A DNA stretch of 9,191 bases from an uncultured Novosphingobium sp. (GCA_938005655.1 CALLNA010000160.1:1-9191), one strand, 5' to 3'. Shown: positions 1-7,239, counted from the first letter of the stretch. The notes: generated by a model not told the origin, from the letters alone. A program made the numbers and translations.

Positions 1-1451
1 CGCCGCAGCTCCAGCAGGCGATCAAGCTGCTGGCGCTGTCGAACCTGGAGCTGGAGACCGTGATCGGCGAGGCGATCGCGGCGAACCCCCTGCTGGAGCT
101 GGGCGAGACCGCCCCCGCCCCGGTCGCCGAAGCGGTCGAGCCGCCGGCCGAGGAACGGCGCACCAATCTCGAATCCTCCCCCGCCGACCAGCTCATCGCC
201 GAAGGCCATGCCGAAAGCGACGCGCCGCTCGATCTCGCCGCGGCGGGCGAGGAGCGCGAGCGCGATACCGGCGATGGCGATCCCGGCGGCGACTGGGGCG
301 GCGCGATCCGCGCCGAGGCCGGCGAGGACGGCCCCGACCTCGAGAACCGCGGCGCCGAGGGCGAGACGCTGGTCGCCCATCTCCAGGCCCAGGTCGCGCT
401 GGCCGCACCCGATCGCCGCACCGCGCTCGTCGCCCACCACCTGATCGGCCTGCTCGACGACGCGGGCTACCTCCCTGTCCCGCTGGACGAGGTCGCCGGA
501 GAGCTGGGCATCGGCGAAGACGAGGCGGAAGCCGGTCTCGCCCTGCTCCAGTCGCTCGACCCCACCGGCGTCGGCGCCCGCACCCTGGCCGAATGCATCG
601 CGCTCCAGGCCAGGGAGGCCGACCGCTACGACCCGGCCATGGCGCGGATGATCGACAACCTCGACCTCGTCGCCCGCGGCGAGTTCGCGCGGCTGAAGCG
701 CATCTGCGGGGTCGACGACGAGGACCTGGCCGACATGCTCGGCGAGCTGCGCGGCTACGATCCCAAGCCGGGCCTGCGCTTCGCCAGCGGCGGCGGCGAT
801 CCGGTCACGCCCGACATCCTGATCGCCGCGCGCGACGATGGCGGCTGGGACATCGCGCTCAACCAGGCGACCCTGCCGCGCCTGATCGTCAATCGCGCCT
901 ACTACGTCGAACTGCGCGGCGCCTGCGCGGAGAAGGCCGCGCGCGGCTGGCTGTCGGAGCGGCTGGCCGACGCCAACTGGCTGGTGAAGGCGCTGGACCA
1001 GCGGCAGAAGACGATCCTCAAGGTCGCGGCCGAGATCGTGAAGCAGCAGGACGGCTTCTTCCGCCACGGCGTCGCCCACCTCAAGCCGCTGACCCTGCGG
1101 ACCGTGGCCGAGGCGATCGAGATGCACGAATCGACCGTCAGCCGCGTCACCTCGAACAAGTACCTGAACTGCGCGCGCGGGACCTTCGAACTGAAGTATT
1201 TCTTCACCTCGGGGGTCGCCTCGGCGGACGGCGAGGGCGCGGTCTCGGCCGAGGCGGTCAAGGCCGCGATCCGCAGCCTGATCGACGCGGAGAAGCCCGA
1301 TGCGATCCTCTCCGACGACGCCCTGGTCGACCTGCTCAAGGCCAGGGGCTTCGACCTCGCCCGCCGCACCGTCGCCAAGTATCGCGAGGCGATCGGCCTC
1401 GGCAGCTCGGTCCAGCGGCGGCGGCAAAAGGCATTGGCAGCGGTGCGCTGA
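1..1451 (+). CDS. rpoN: RNA polymerase sigma-54 factor RpoN, 5'-truncated by window edge
   Basis: This is the alternative sigma factor that directs core RNA polymerase to -24/-12 promoters and needs an AAA+ activator to open them. The reading frame is open from base 3, and its first residues (PQLQQAIKLLALSNLELE) are the conserved region I, so about 15-20 N-terminal residues lie outside the window. The GTG at base 60 is internal, not the start. Visible parts: region I (bases 3-110), an acidic low-complexity region II (about 110-370, rich in Glu, Asp and Ala), the core-binding domain (about 370-830), and the DNA-binding helix-turn-helix with LTLRTVAEAIEMHESTVSRV (about 1088-1150). The RpoN box ARRTVAKYRE (1359-1388) recognises the -24 element. 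The C-terminus ends in the usual basic tail (SSVQRRRQK). All 482 visible codons are intact. No sigma-54 promoter was recognised in the window, so no target can be proposed. Confidence 0.97.
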   Translation, partial: PQLQQAIKLLALSNLELETVIGEAIAANPLLELGETAPAPVAEAVEPPAEERRTNLESSPADQLIAEGHAESDAPLDLAAAGEERERDTGDGDPGGDWGGAIRAEAGEDGPDLENRGAEGETLVAHLQAQVALAAPDRRTALVAHHLIGLLDDAGYLPVPLDEVAGELGIGEDEAEAGLALLQSLDPTGVGARTLAECIALQAREADRYDPAMARMIDNLDLVARGEFARLKRICGVDDEDLADMLGELRGYDPKPGLRFASGGGDPVTPDILIAARDDGGWDIALNQATLPRLIVNRAYYVELRGACAEKAARGWLSERLADANWLVKALDQRQKTILKVAAEIVKQQDGFFRHGVAHLKPLTLRTVAEAIEMHESTVSRVTSNKYLNCARGTFELKYFFTSGVASADGEGAVSAEAVKAAIRSLIDAEKPDAILSDDALVDLLKARGFDLARRTVAKYREAIGLGSSVQRRRQKALAAVR

Positions 1452-1458
1452 GAATAAA

Positions 1459-1472
1459 CTAAGGTGACTTAG
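1459..1472. promoter_or_regulatory. Short inverted repeat, possible operator
   Basis: CTAAG-GTGA-CTTAG is a perfect 5-bp inverted repeat lying 8 nt after the rpoN stop, in the only AT-rich stretch between rpoN and the TonB-like gene. It could be an operator or a weak rpoN 3' hairpin. It has no T-tract, and no regulator family is recognised from the sequence. Confidence 0.25.
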
Positions 1473-1546
1473 CTGTAGATTTAAAGTTCTTGCGCGCTTT
1501 ACTTGCCGCGCGCACCTTAATGATCGTCCGGACACCCATCCATAGA

Positions 1547-1566
1547 GCCCGCTCGACGAAGCGGGC
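1547..1566 (+). promoter_or_regulatory. 5' UTR hairpin just before the TonB-like gene
   Basis: GCCCGCT (1547-1553) and AGCGGGC (1560-1566) form a perfect 7-bp stem with a 6-nt loop. It ends 4 nt before the AGAGAGG ribosome-binding site (1571-1577). There is no T-run, so it is not an intrinsic terminator. It may affect translation or mRNA stability of the downstream gene. The structure is seen directly; its role is inferred. Confidence 0.35.
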
Positions 1567-1583
1567 CGGAAGAGAGGTGTTGC

Positions 1584-2264
1584 ATGGCTTATACCGACCG
1601 TCGTTCCTCGCCCAACCGAACCCCGATCCTGGTCGCGATCGGAGTGATCCACGCCGGCGTGATCTATGCGCTGGTCACGGGCCTGGCCGGCATCGTGCCC
1701 AAGCTCGTCCCCGAGACGCGCACCGAGGGCGCCAGCTTCCCGCTGCCGCAGCCGGCGCCGGAACGGCCCAAGCCGAAGCCCGACCCGCAGGCGCGCGCGC
1801 TGCCACACCCCGATGCCGGGAGCACGGCCACAGCGGGCTCCACCGCGACCGCGGTCGCCCTCGGCAATCGGACCGAGGTCGAGATCGGGCTCGGCGGCGG
1901 CGGCGAGGGCATGGCCTTCCCCCTGCCCGATCCGATCCCGAGCACGCTTCCCGACCCGGTCTTTCCGCCGAAGCTGGCCCATCCGATCGGCAAGCCCGGC
2001 CTGTGGGTCACGCCCAACGACTACCCCGCCGCCGAACTGCGCGCCGAGCACGAGGGCACGACCCGCTTCCGCCTGAGCATCGGCGCCGACGGCAAAGTCC
2101 TGGCCTGCGAGATCACCCTGTCGAGCGCCTTCGCCTCGCTCGACGCCGCGGCCTGCGCGAACCTGCGCAAGCGCGCCAGGTTCGTCGCCGCCACCGACGC
2201 CAGAGGCGCGGCCGTGCCGGGGACCTATGCCAGCGCGGTGCGCTGGACCATCCCCAAGGACTGA
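1584..2264 (+). CDS. TonB-like energy transducer
   Basis: This 226-aa protein has the architecture of TonB, which couples the ExbB/ExbD proton motor in the inner membrane to outer-membrane receptors. Residues 1-13 are a short basic cytoplasmic end and 14-36 form one membrane segment containing a single His (H23), as expected for contact with ExbB/ExbD. A periplasmic linker follows with Pro-rich parts (about 53-78 and 112-138) and a doubled GSTATA hexapeptide (79-90). The TonB C-terminal domain starts at DYPAAE (146-151) and runs to the end. The start is supported by AGAGAGG 6 nt upstream. No exbB or exbD is next to it, so it probably uses a motor encoded elsewhere. It converges with the PepSY/receptor genes, and serving that receptor is plausible but unproven. 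Cys175 and Cys191 in the C-terminal domain could form a disulfide. Confidence 0.85.
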   Translation: MAYTDRRSSPNRTPILVAIGVIHAGVIYALVTGLAGIVPKLVPETRTEGASFPLPQPAPERPKPKPDPQARALPHPDAGSTATAGSTATAVALGNRTEVEIGLGGGGEGMAFPLPDPIPSTLPDPVFPPKLAHPIGKPGLWVTPNDYPAAELRAEHEGTTRFRLSIGADGKVLACEITLSSAFASLDAAACANLRKRARFVAATDARGAAVPGTYASAVRWTIPKD

Positions 2265-2275
2265 GTCCCCTGCCT

Positions 2276-2310
2276 CCCCTCCCCCTGCCACCGGGGGAGG
2301 GGCTTTTTCT
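2276..2310 (+). terminator. Intrinsic terminator of the TonB-like gene
   Basis: CCCCTCCCCC (2276-2285) pairs perfectly with GGGGGAGGGG (2293-2302) around a 7-nt loop and is followed by CTTTTTCT. It begins 12 nt after the TonB-like stop and ends against the convergent PepSY stop (2311-2313). On the minus strand the hairpin is preceded, not followed, by the T/A run, so it mainly serves the plus-strand gene. Confidence 0.85.
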
Positions 2311-3675
2311 TCAAACAGCCAGTCCCAGCCAGCGAGCGACCGGCGGGATGCGGATCAGCACCAGCCGCTCGATCAGCCAGAACAATGCCAGCGAGAGCGC
2401 CAGCAGCGGCAAGGCCGCGGCGAGGACCAGGACGATTCCCACGACCCCGCCGATCCGCGCCGGCAGGGCCGGCAGCGGCGGCGCGCCGAGCAGGTCCGCG
2501 GGCCGCCGTCGCCGCCACATCACGAAGCCGCTGACGGCCAGCGTGACCAGCATCAGCGCGGTCAGGACCCCGACGAGCTGGTTGACCCAGCCGAACAACT
2601 GCCCCTCGTGCCAAGCGATGCCGTAGCCGACCGCGCGGTCGATCGGATGCTTGTCGGCGAAGGTCTCGCGCGAGGTCTCGGCCCCGGTCAGGGCATCGTA
2701 GGTCAGGCTCGCGCGCAAGGGGCGGTTCTGCGCGTCTGAGCGGACGGACCAGCCCGCGCCGGGCTTGGTCGGCGGCGAGACGATCGCCGGGAAGGCAAGG
2801 TGTGCGGCCTCGGCGCGGGCGACGATCTCGCTCAGCAGGACCGGCGACATGCCGTGGCCGGCATGGTCCATCGGCATGGCGGACCCGGCCATCATCGCGG
2901 CGTGGTCGTGCTCGCGGTGCATGGCGTGGGGATCGCTGTCGTCGGCCAGCGCTCCGGGCGGCGCCTTGCCGCCGATGGTCCAGTCGGGCCGGCCCTTGAC
3001 CCAGCCCAGCTCCTGCCGGACCGCCTGGAAGGCGGCGCCCCAGACCCCCGTCCAGGGCAGGCCGGTGAGCAGCAGGACGAGCGCCAGTCCGGCGACCCAG
3101 AAGCCCGTCACCGCATGGAGGTCGCGCCAGAAGGCCTGCCGGCTGCCGAGCCGGGGCCAGACCACCCCGGCCAGCCCCCGCCCGCGCGGCCACCACAGGT
3201 AGAGGCCGGAGAGGATCATCACGATCGCCCAGCTCGCCGCCAGCTCGACCAGCCAGCTCCCGCGCTTGCCGAGCAGCAGCTCGCCATGGATGTCGTGGTC
3301 GAGCTGCATCAGCCGCTGCTCGGGATCGAGCGAGCCGACGACCTTGCCCTGGGGCGAGACGAAGACGTCGCGCATCGCCGCCCCACCCGGCAGGGCGAGG
3401 TGGATCAGCACGGCGTCGCCCGCCGCCTGCGGCAGGCGGTAGGACTGGAACGTGGCGCCGGGGAAGGCGGCCAGGGCCGCGTCGCGCCGGGCGTCGGGGC
3501 TCACCGCGTCCGCGGTCGACAGGCCGCGCCAGGCGCGCTCCTCCCAGCGGTCGACCTGCGGCTTGAACAGGTAGGCCGCCCCCGTCACCGAGAGCACCAG
3601 GATGAAGGGGATCACCAGCAGCCCGGCATAGAAGTGCCAACGCCAGATCGTGCGGTAGAGGGCGGTCTTGTCCAT
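2311..3675 (-). CDS. PepSY-associated TM protein with His/Met-rich segment, putative metal reductase
   Basis: This 454-aa inner-membrane protein belongs to the PepSY_TM group, which includes the siderophore reductase FoxB and PiuB-like proteins. Membrane segments lie near residues 16-38, 143-163, 188-208, 360-386 and 408-438. Histidines at H14 (WRWHFYAGL), H127/H130 (LDHDIHGE), H187 (FWRDLHAVTG) and H356 (IAWHEGQ) sit in the places where this family is thought to bind haem. Residues 250-276 (bases 2848-2928) contain six His and six Met, typical of periplasmic copper or silver sites. The start is 2 nt after the receptor stop (TGAccATG), with GGAGG at 3684-3688, so the two genes are translated as a pair. 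An upstream in-frame extension to 3963 overlaps the receptor gene and has no membrane-protein character, so it was not used. The likely job is reducing or handling the metal delivered by the receptor; copper is inferred. Confidence 0.88.
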   Translation of the reverse strand: MDKTALYRTIWRWHFYAGLLVIPFILVLSVTGAAYLFKPQVDRWEERAWRGLSTADAVSPDARRDAALAAFPGATFQSYRLPQAAGDAVLIHLALPGGAAMRDVFVSPQGKVVGSLDPEQRLMQLDHDIHGELLLGKRGSWLVELAASWAIVMILSGLYLWWPRGRGLAGVVWPRLGSRQAFWRDLHAVTGFWVAGLALVLLLTGLPWTGVWGAAFQAVRQELGWVKGRPDWTIGGKAPPGALADDSDPHAMHREHDHAAMMAGSAMPMDHAGHGMSPVLLSEIVARAEAAHLAFPAIVSPPTKPGAGWSVRSDAQNRPLRASLTYDALTGAETSRETFADKHPIDRAVGYGIAWHEGQLFGWVNQLVGVLTALMLVTLAVSGFVMWRRRRPADLLGAPPLPALPARIGGVVGIVLVLAAALPLLALSLALFWLIERLVLIRIPPVARWLGLAV

Positions 3676-3677
3676 GG

Positions 3678-5960
3678 TCAGAGCCTCCACCCGGCTTCGA
3701 GCAGGAAGGTACGCTGGGGATAGGGGTGGTACACCCAGGCACGGTCGTTGGTCAGGTTGTCTACCCCGGCCGAGACGCGGAAATGGTCGTCGACCTTCCA
3801 GTTGAGCCGCAGGTCGAGCGCGAACAGCTCCGAGGTGAAGCCGTAGGTGTCGCCTTGCTGGAGGCCGAACAGGTCGGTGTTGGGCCGGCTGGCGTAGCGC
3901 ATCCCGACCGAGCCCTGGAGCCGGTCGGTGAAGTCGTAGCGCAGGTCGGCGTTGATCCGCCACTTCGGGATGCGCGGGAACTGCACGCCCTCGGCCGCCG
4001 GGTTGGCCGCGTTCCGAAGCGTCCGGGAATCGGTGTAGGCGGCGTTGAAGTCGATGCTCATCCCCGGCAGCGGCCAGTCGCGGGTCTCGACGATCAGCTC
4101 CAGGCCGACCTGGCGGGTGAGGTCGATGTTCTTGAAGGTGCTGGTCGTCACCCCGTTCTGGTTGAAGCCGACGAAGGCGAAGATCGTATCCCGGACCCGC
4201 TGGAAGAAGACCGAGCCGGTCAGCTTGAACCGGCCGAAGTCGTGGGCGAGGACCAGGTTCGCATCGGTGCTGCGCTCGGGTTTGAGGTTCGGATCGAAGG
4301 AGTTGGGGTTGAAGGTCCCATCACCATCGAGGCTGCCCTGGAACAGCTCGCCGACCGTTGGGAAGCGCGTCGCGGCGGCGAGGCTGAGCTGGAGCCGGGT
4401 GCCGTCGCCGAAGCGGTATTCGACCGAGGCACTCGGGCTGAAGGCGCCGGCCCCGCGCGCGGCATAGCGGGCGGCGTTGAGCCCGCCGTCGTAGGCGCGC
4501 CAGTCGTCGTAGCGCCCGCCAAGCGTGATCGTCACCGGATCGAGCAGGAACCGCGCCTCGCCCCAGGCCGAAAGCTGGCGGGTCCTGCCGAAGGTGCGGG
4601 TGGCGAAGACCGCGCCCGCCTCGCTGGTCCAGTCGGGCAGGACATAGCGCGCCATGTCGGTGCGATAGGCGTTGGCGGTGAGGCCGAAGGCCAGCTCGCG
4701 CCGCGCGGTCTTGTTCTCGATCGTGAGGTCGCCGGTCCACCAGCCGGTCGGCCCCTGCGCCGCCAGCGTGCCGCTGCCGTGGCTGAACCCCTTGGCGTAG
4801 CCGTCCGAGGTGAAGGTGTCCGAGCGCAGGATCTGGTAGGTCGAGACGGCGAGCCGCGCGGTGGTGTTCTCCGCGATCGGCGCGGCCAGCTTCAGCCCGA
4901 GCAGGAATTCGTCGCGCCAGGTGTCGGACAGGTTCGCGCCCGAGGCGAGGTAGGTCTGCCCGCCGATCGTCACCTGCCCGTCGCACACGGCGTTGCCCGC
5001 GGCGTCGCGCAGGTAGCAGTCGGGGCGGTGCTGGCTGTCCTCGTTGTGCCAATAGGCGAAGAGGAGCTGGCCGGTCACGCGGCCGTCGTCGTAGCCGAGC
5101 TTGAGCTTGGCCTGCTCCTGCGTGATCCGCGCCGGGGACTGCGCGGCGAAATAGGGGTTGCTCGCATTGCCCGGCGCGCCGGGGATGCCGGTGCCCGCCG
5201 CCGTGGCGCGGACGTGCTCGGGATCGACCACCGCGCCCGTCACCGGGACGCCCGCCGCGCCGCTCACCGGGGTCAGGCCGTACCACATCATCGGCTGGCC
5301 GGTGTTGCGGAAGAACCGCCCGGTCAGCCGCGCCGACCACGGCCCGTCCTTCTGCCGGAAGCCCACGCCGGCCTCGGCCGAATAGCCGTAGTAGTCGGCG
5401 CCGGTCGAGAACTGGCGATAGGGCTGGACGAAGCCCTGGGCGGTCACGAAGGCCTCGGTCCCTTCCGGATCGCGGGTCGAGATATTGACGATCCCGCCCA
5501 TCGAATTGCCCGGATAGCGCGCCGAATAGGGGCCGTAGACGATGTCGAACTGCCGGACCTCGCCCGGCCCGACCACGCCCCACTTCGGCGCATAGGTGAA
5601 GGAGTTGCCGAGCAGGTTCGAAACAACGAAGCCGTCGACCAGGACCAGGGTCCGCGCGCTCTGGGTCGAATGGGTGCCGCGGAAGCCGGGCACGCCGTTG
5701 CTGTCCCCGGCATAACGCTTGCGCACGAAGAAGTTGGGCGCGTACTTCATCAGGTCTTCGGTGTTGAAGGCGTTGACCGCCGCCATCTGCTCGTCGCCGA
5801 GGCTGACGGCGAGACCACGCGGGGCGATCTCGATCGGCTTGTCGCGCTGGCCGACGACGAGGATGGAATTGTCGGTCGAATCGGCGGTGTCGGCCTCATC
5901 GGCCAAGGCAGGGGTTGCGGCGGCAAGCGCCACGGCGAGCGCAATCGCGGAGGTTCGCAT
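3678..5960 (-). CDS. TonB-dependent outer-membrane receptor, probable copper or metal-complex uptake
   Basis: This is a 760-aa outer-membrane receptor that imports a ligand using TonB energy. From the chosen start there is a clean Sec signal peptide (MRTSAIALAVALAAATPALA, cut before DEAD). A TonB box-like NSILVVGQR (31-39) follows, then the plug domain (about 42-165, with VLVDGFVVSNLLGNS and YGPYSARYPGNSMGGIVNIST), and a beta-barrel to the C-terminus (ENLTNDRAW-like VDNLTNDRAW, ending EAGWRL). C315 and C326 probably form a disulfide in an extracellular loop. ATGs at 6014 and 5978 are also in frame and would add an Arg-rich extension; ribosome sites are weak at all three. It follows the DUF2946 gene by 85 nt and precedes the PepSY gene by 2 nt. 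Plug motifs differ from those I recall for the OprC copper receptor, so the substrate is inferred from the neighbours only. Confidence 0.93.
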   Translation of the reverse strand: MRTSAIALAVALAAATPALADEADTADSTDNSILVVGQRDKPIEIAPRGLAVSLGDEQMAAVNAFNTEDLMKYAPNFFVRKRYAGDSNGVPGFRGTHSTQSARTLVLVDGFVVSNLLGNSFTYAPKWGVVGPGEVRQFDIVYGPYSARYPGNSMGGIVNISTRDPEGTEAFVTAQGFVQPYRQFSTGADYYGYSAEAGVGFRQKDGPWSARLTGRFFRNTGQPMMWYGLTPVSGAAGVPVTGAVVDPEHVRATAAGTGIPGAPGNASNPYFAAQSPARITQEQAKLKLGYDDGRVTGQLLFAYWHNEDSQHRPDCYLRDAAGNAVCDGQVTIGGQTYLASGANLSDTWRDEFLLGLKLAAPIAENTTARLAVSTYQILRSDTFTSDGYAKGFSHGSGTLAAQGPTGWWTGDLTIENKTARRELAFGLTANAYRTDMARYVLPDWTSEAGAVFATRTFGRTRQLSAWGEARFLLDPVTITLGGRYDDWRAYDGGLNAARYAARGAGAFSPSASVEYRFGDGTRLQLSLAAATRFPTVGELFQGSLDGDGTFNPNSFDPNLKPERSTDANLVLAHDFGRFKLTGSVFFQRVRDTIFAFVGFNQNGVTTSTFKNIDLTRQVGLELIVETRDWPLPGMSIDFNAAYTDSRTLRNAANPAAEGVQFPRIPKWRINADLRYDFTDRLQGSVGMRYASRPNTDLFGLQQGDTYGFTSELFALDLRLNWKVDDHFRVSAGVDNLTNDRAWVYHPYPQRTFLLEAGWRL

Positions 5961-5985
5961 TGTCGGAGTTCCGGACATTCGGCCC

Positions 5986-6033
5986 CGCGGACGAGCGGAG
6001 CGTGCTGGCAGCATGTCCGCGCGGCGCGCGGAC
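5986..6033 (-). promoter_or_regulatory. Alternative hairpins between DUF2946 gene and receptor gene
   Basis: On the minus-strand RNA, GTCCGCGC (6033-6026) and GCGCGGAC (6022-6015) form a perfect 8-bp hairpin with a 3-nt loop, starting 12 nt after the DUF2946 stop. The same middle arm can instead pair over 7 bp with GTCCGCG at 5992-5986, leaving a 22-nt loop. The two foldings exclude each other. There is no T-tract, so intrinsic termination is unlikely, but the C-rich leader is compatible with Rho. In the homologous Bordetella operon, Rho-dependent termination occurs in this same gap. The pairings are seen directly; the regulatory role is inferred. Confidence 0.45.
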
Positions 6034-6045
6034 GGGTTCGGGCTG

Positions 6046-6441
6046 TCAGGCGAAGGCCGGCGGGCCGCGCAGCGGCGGGCGCAGGTGGAAGCCGCGCGAA
6101 GGCGGCGCGGGGCGGACCGGCACGAAGCCGAGCGCGAGGATGAAGGCCAGGGCGGCGGCGAGCAGGACCAGGTCGGCGCCGGGCAGCGCGGCCCAGGCGA
6201 GCAGGCCCCAGGCGCAGCCCTCCTGCCCCTTGGCGTGATCGGGCGCGCCCTTGGCCGGCACCGCGATATGCTTGACGAGCGGCTGGCCCGAGGCGTCGCC
6301 GCAGATCGTCACGGTCAGGACGTGCGCCGTGTCGCTCAGCATGTAGCCCGCCGGGATCAGCGCCTTGAGGATCAGCGCCAGCGCGACCAGGCCGAGGGCG
6401 AGGCGGCGATGCGTCCGGAGGAAGGCGCGGAAGGCGGGCAC
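6046..6441 (-). CDS. DUF2946 protein, candidate CruR-type copper-responsive regulatory ORF
   Basis: This 131-aa protein starts at GTG. An in-frame TGA lies 9 codons upstream (it is the stop of the preceding gene) and no other start lies between, with AAGGG 8 nt before the GTG. It has an N-terminal basic stretch, a hydrophobic segment ending in LIPAGYM (about 13-34, typical of DUF2946), C47 (TICGD), C76, a second hydrophobic segment (about 80-108), and a basic Pro-rich C-terminus with RPPLRGPP (121-128) three residues before the stop. In Bordetella pertussis the DUF2946 protein CruR heads a receptor-PepSY operon; a CXXC motif senses copper in the nascent chain and a RAPP motif arrests translation. 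Here the CXXC position reads C76-A-W-G79 and RAPP reads RGPP. It may keep the regulatory role with altered sensing, or have partly lost it. Family assignment is firm; function here is inferred. Confidence 0.82.
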   Translation of the reverse strand: MPAFRAFLRTHRRLALGLVALALILKALIPAGYMLSDTAHVLTVTICGDASGQPLVKHIAVPAKGAPDHAKGQEGCAWGLLAWAALPGADLVLLAAALAFILALGFVPVRPAPPSRGFHLRPPLRGPPAFA

Positions 6442-6468
6442 GCGCGTGCCCTTAGGCCCGCCCGCGCC

Positions 6469-7170
6469 TCATCGCAAGCCGCGTAGCCAGTCCGCCACCA
6501 TCGCCTGCCCGGCGGCAACCGCGACGGGGCCGTGGCAGTCGTGGTCGGCGCGCAAGCGGTCGGCATCGGTCCCGGCCGCCGCGATCGCCTCGGGCCACTT
6601 CTCCAGCCAGGTGTCGAAGCGCGGGTCGAGCCCCATCTCGGCATGGAACTGGAGCGCGAGCAGGTTCGGCCCGCGGCGGAAGGCCTGGTGGGCGTAGAGC
6701 GCGGTCGAGGCGAGCAGCTCGACGTTGTCGGGCAGGGTGAAGGTGTCGCCGTGCCAGTGCAGCATCGGCTTGCCCGCGATGTGGCGTAGCGGACCGTCCT
6801 CGGCCGCGGGCGCCAGGGCGACGGGATGGAAGCCGACCTCCTTGGCCGGGCCCGGATAGACCTCCGCACCCAGCGCCGCCGCCATCATCTGCGCGCCGAG
6901 GCAGACGCCGAGCGTCGGTCGGTCGGCTTCGAGCCGCAGGGCGAGGCGGCGGAGCTGGCAGGCGATCCAGGGATGCTCCTCCTGCTCGTAGACGCCCATC
7001 GGACCGCCCATCATGATGAGCAGGTCGGGCTCGCGCAGGTCGAGCGCGCCGAAGCGCGGGTCGCTCACGTCGATGCGGTCGACCGCGTAGCCCGCGGCCT
7101 CGATCGGCACGCGAAAGCCGGCGACGCCCTCGACGGGCACGTGGCGGATGATCAGCGCTGTCTTCGGCAT
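6469..7170 (-). CDS. Class I glutamine amidotransferase-like protein
   Basis: This 233-aa protein has the GATase1 fold, which hydrolyses glutamine and hands ammonia to a partner domain or protein. Visible features are the oxyanion-side motif MMGGPMGV (53-60), the nucleophile elbow LGVCLGAQMMA (C90), and the catalytic pair in QFHAEM (H176, E178). The triad is therefore complete. It is a stand-alone GATase resembling GMP synthase glutaminase domains and the YfeJ-type proteins; no synthetase partner is nearby. The ATG at 7170 is the first start in front of the conserved beta-strand (KTALIIRH); its ribosome site is poor. Its stop is 27 nt before the DUF2946 GTG, so co-transcription is possible, though a promoter for the metal genes could lie in its 3' end. 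The true substrate is unknown. Confidence 0.88.
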   Translation of the reverse strand: MPKTALIIRHVPVEGVAGFRVPIEAAGYAVDRIDVSDPRFGALDLREPDLLIMMGGPMGVYEQEEHPWIACQLRRLALRLEADRPTLGVCLGAQMMAAALGAEVYPGPAKEVGFHPVALAPAAEDGPLRHIAGKPMLHWHGDTFTLPDNVELLASTALYAHQAFRRGPNLLALQFHAEMGLDPRFDTWLEKWPEAIAAAGTDADRLRADHDCHGPVAVAAGQAMVADWLRGLR

Positions 7171-7209
7171 GGTCGTGGTCGAGTCATCCGATAGGGAACC
7201 GAATCGCCT

Positions 7210-7239
7210 ATAAGCGCAATTCGCGCGGTGGATATTCAA
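7210..7239 (-). promoter_or_regulatory. Weak candidate promoter for the amidotransferase gene
   Basis: On minus, TTGAAT (7239-7234) and GCTTAT (7215-7210) are spaced by 18 nt in the most AT-rich part of the gap, about 40 nt before the ATG. The -35 match is reasonable and the -10 match is poor. An alternative is TTGACC about 30 nt further upstream. This is only a suggestion. Confidence 0.25.

Noticed and set aside
60..62. GTG at base 60 as the rpoN start
   Set aside because: Conserved RpoN region I residues are encoded in frame upstream from base 3, so the gene begins before the window.
2225..3742. 505-codon minus-strand frame over the PepSY gene
   Set aside because: It is a frame shadow rich in Arg, Gly and Ala; the membrane-protein frame at 2311-3675 is clearly the real gene.
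3726..6143. 805-codon open frame on plus across the receptor gene
   Set aside because: It is antisense to the receptor gene, which has a signal peptide, TonB box, plug and barrel. The plus frame is low-complexity (Gly, Val, Glu, Arg) as expected from high GC content.
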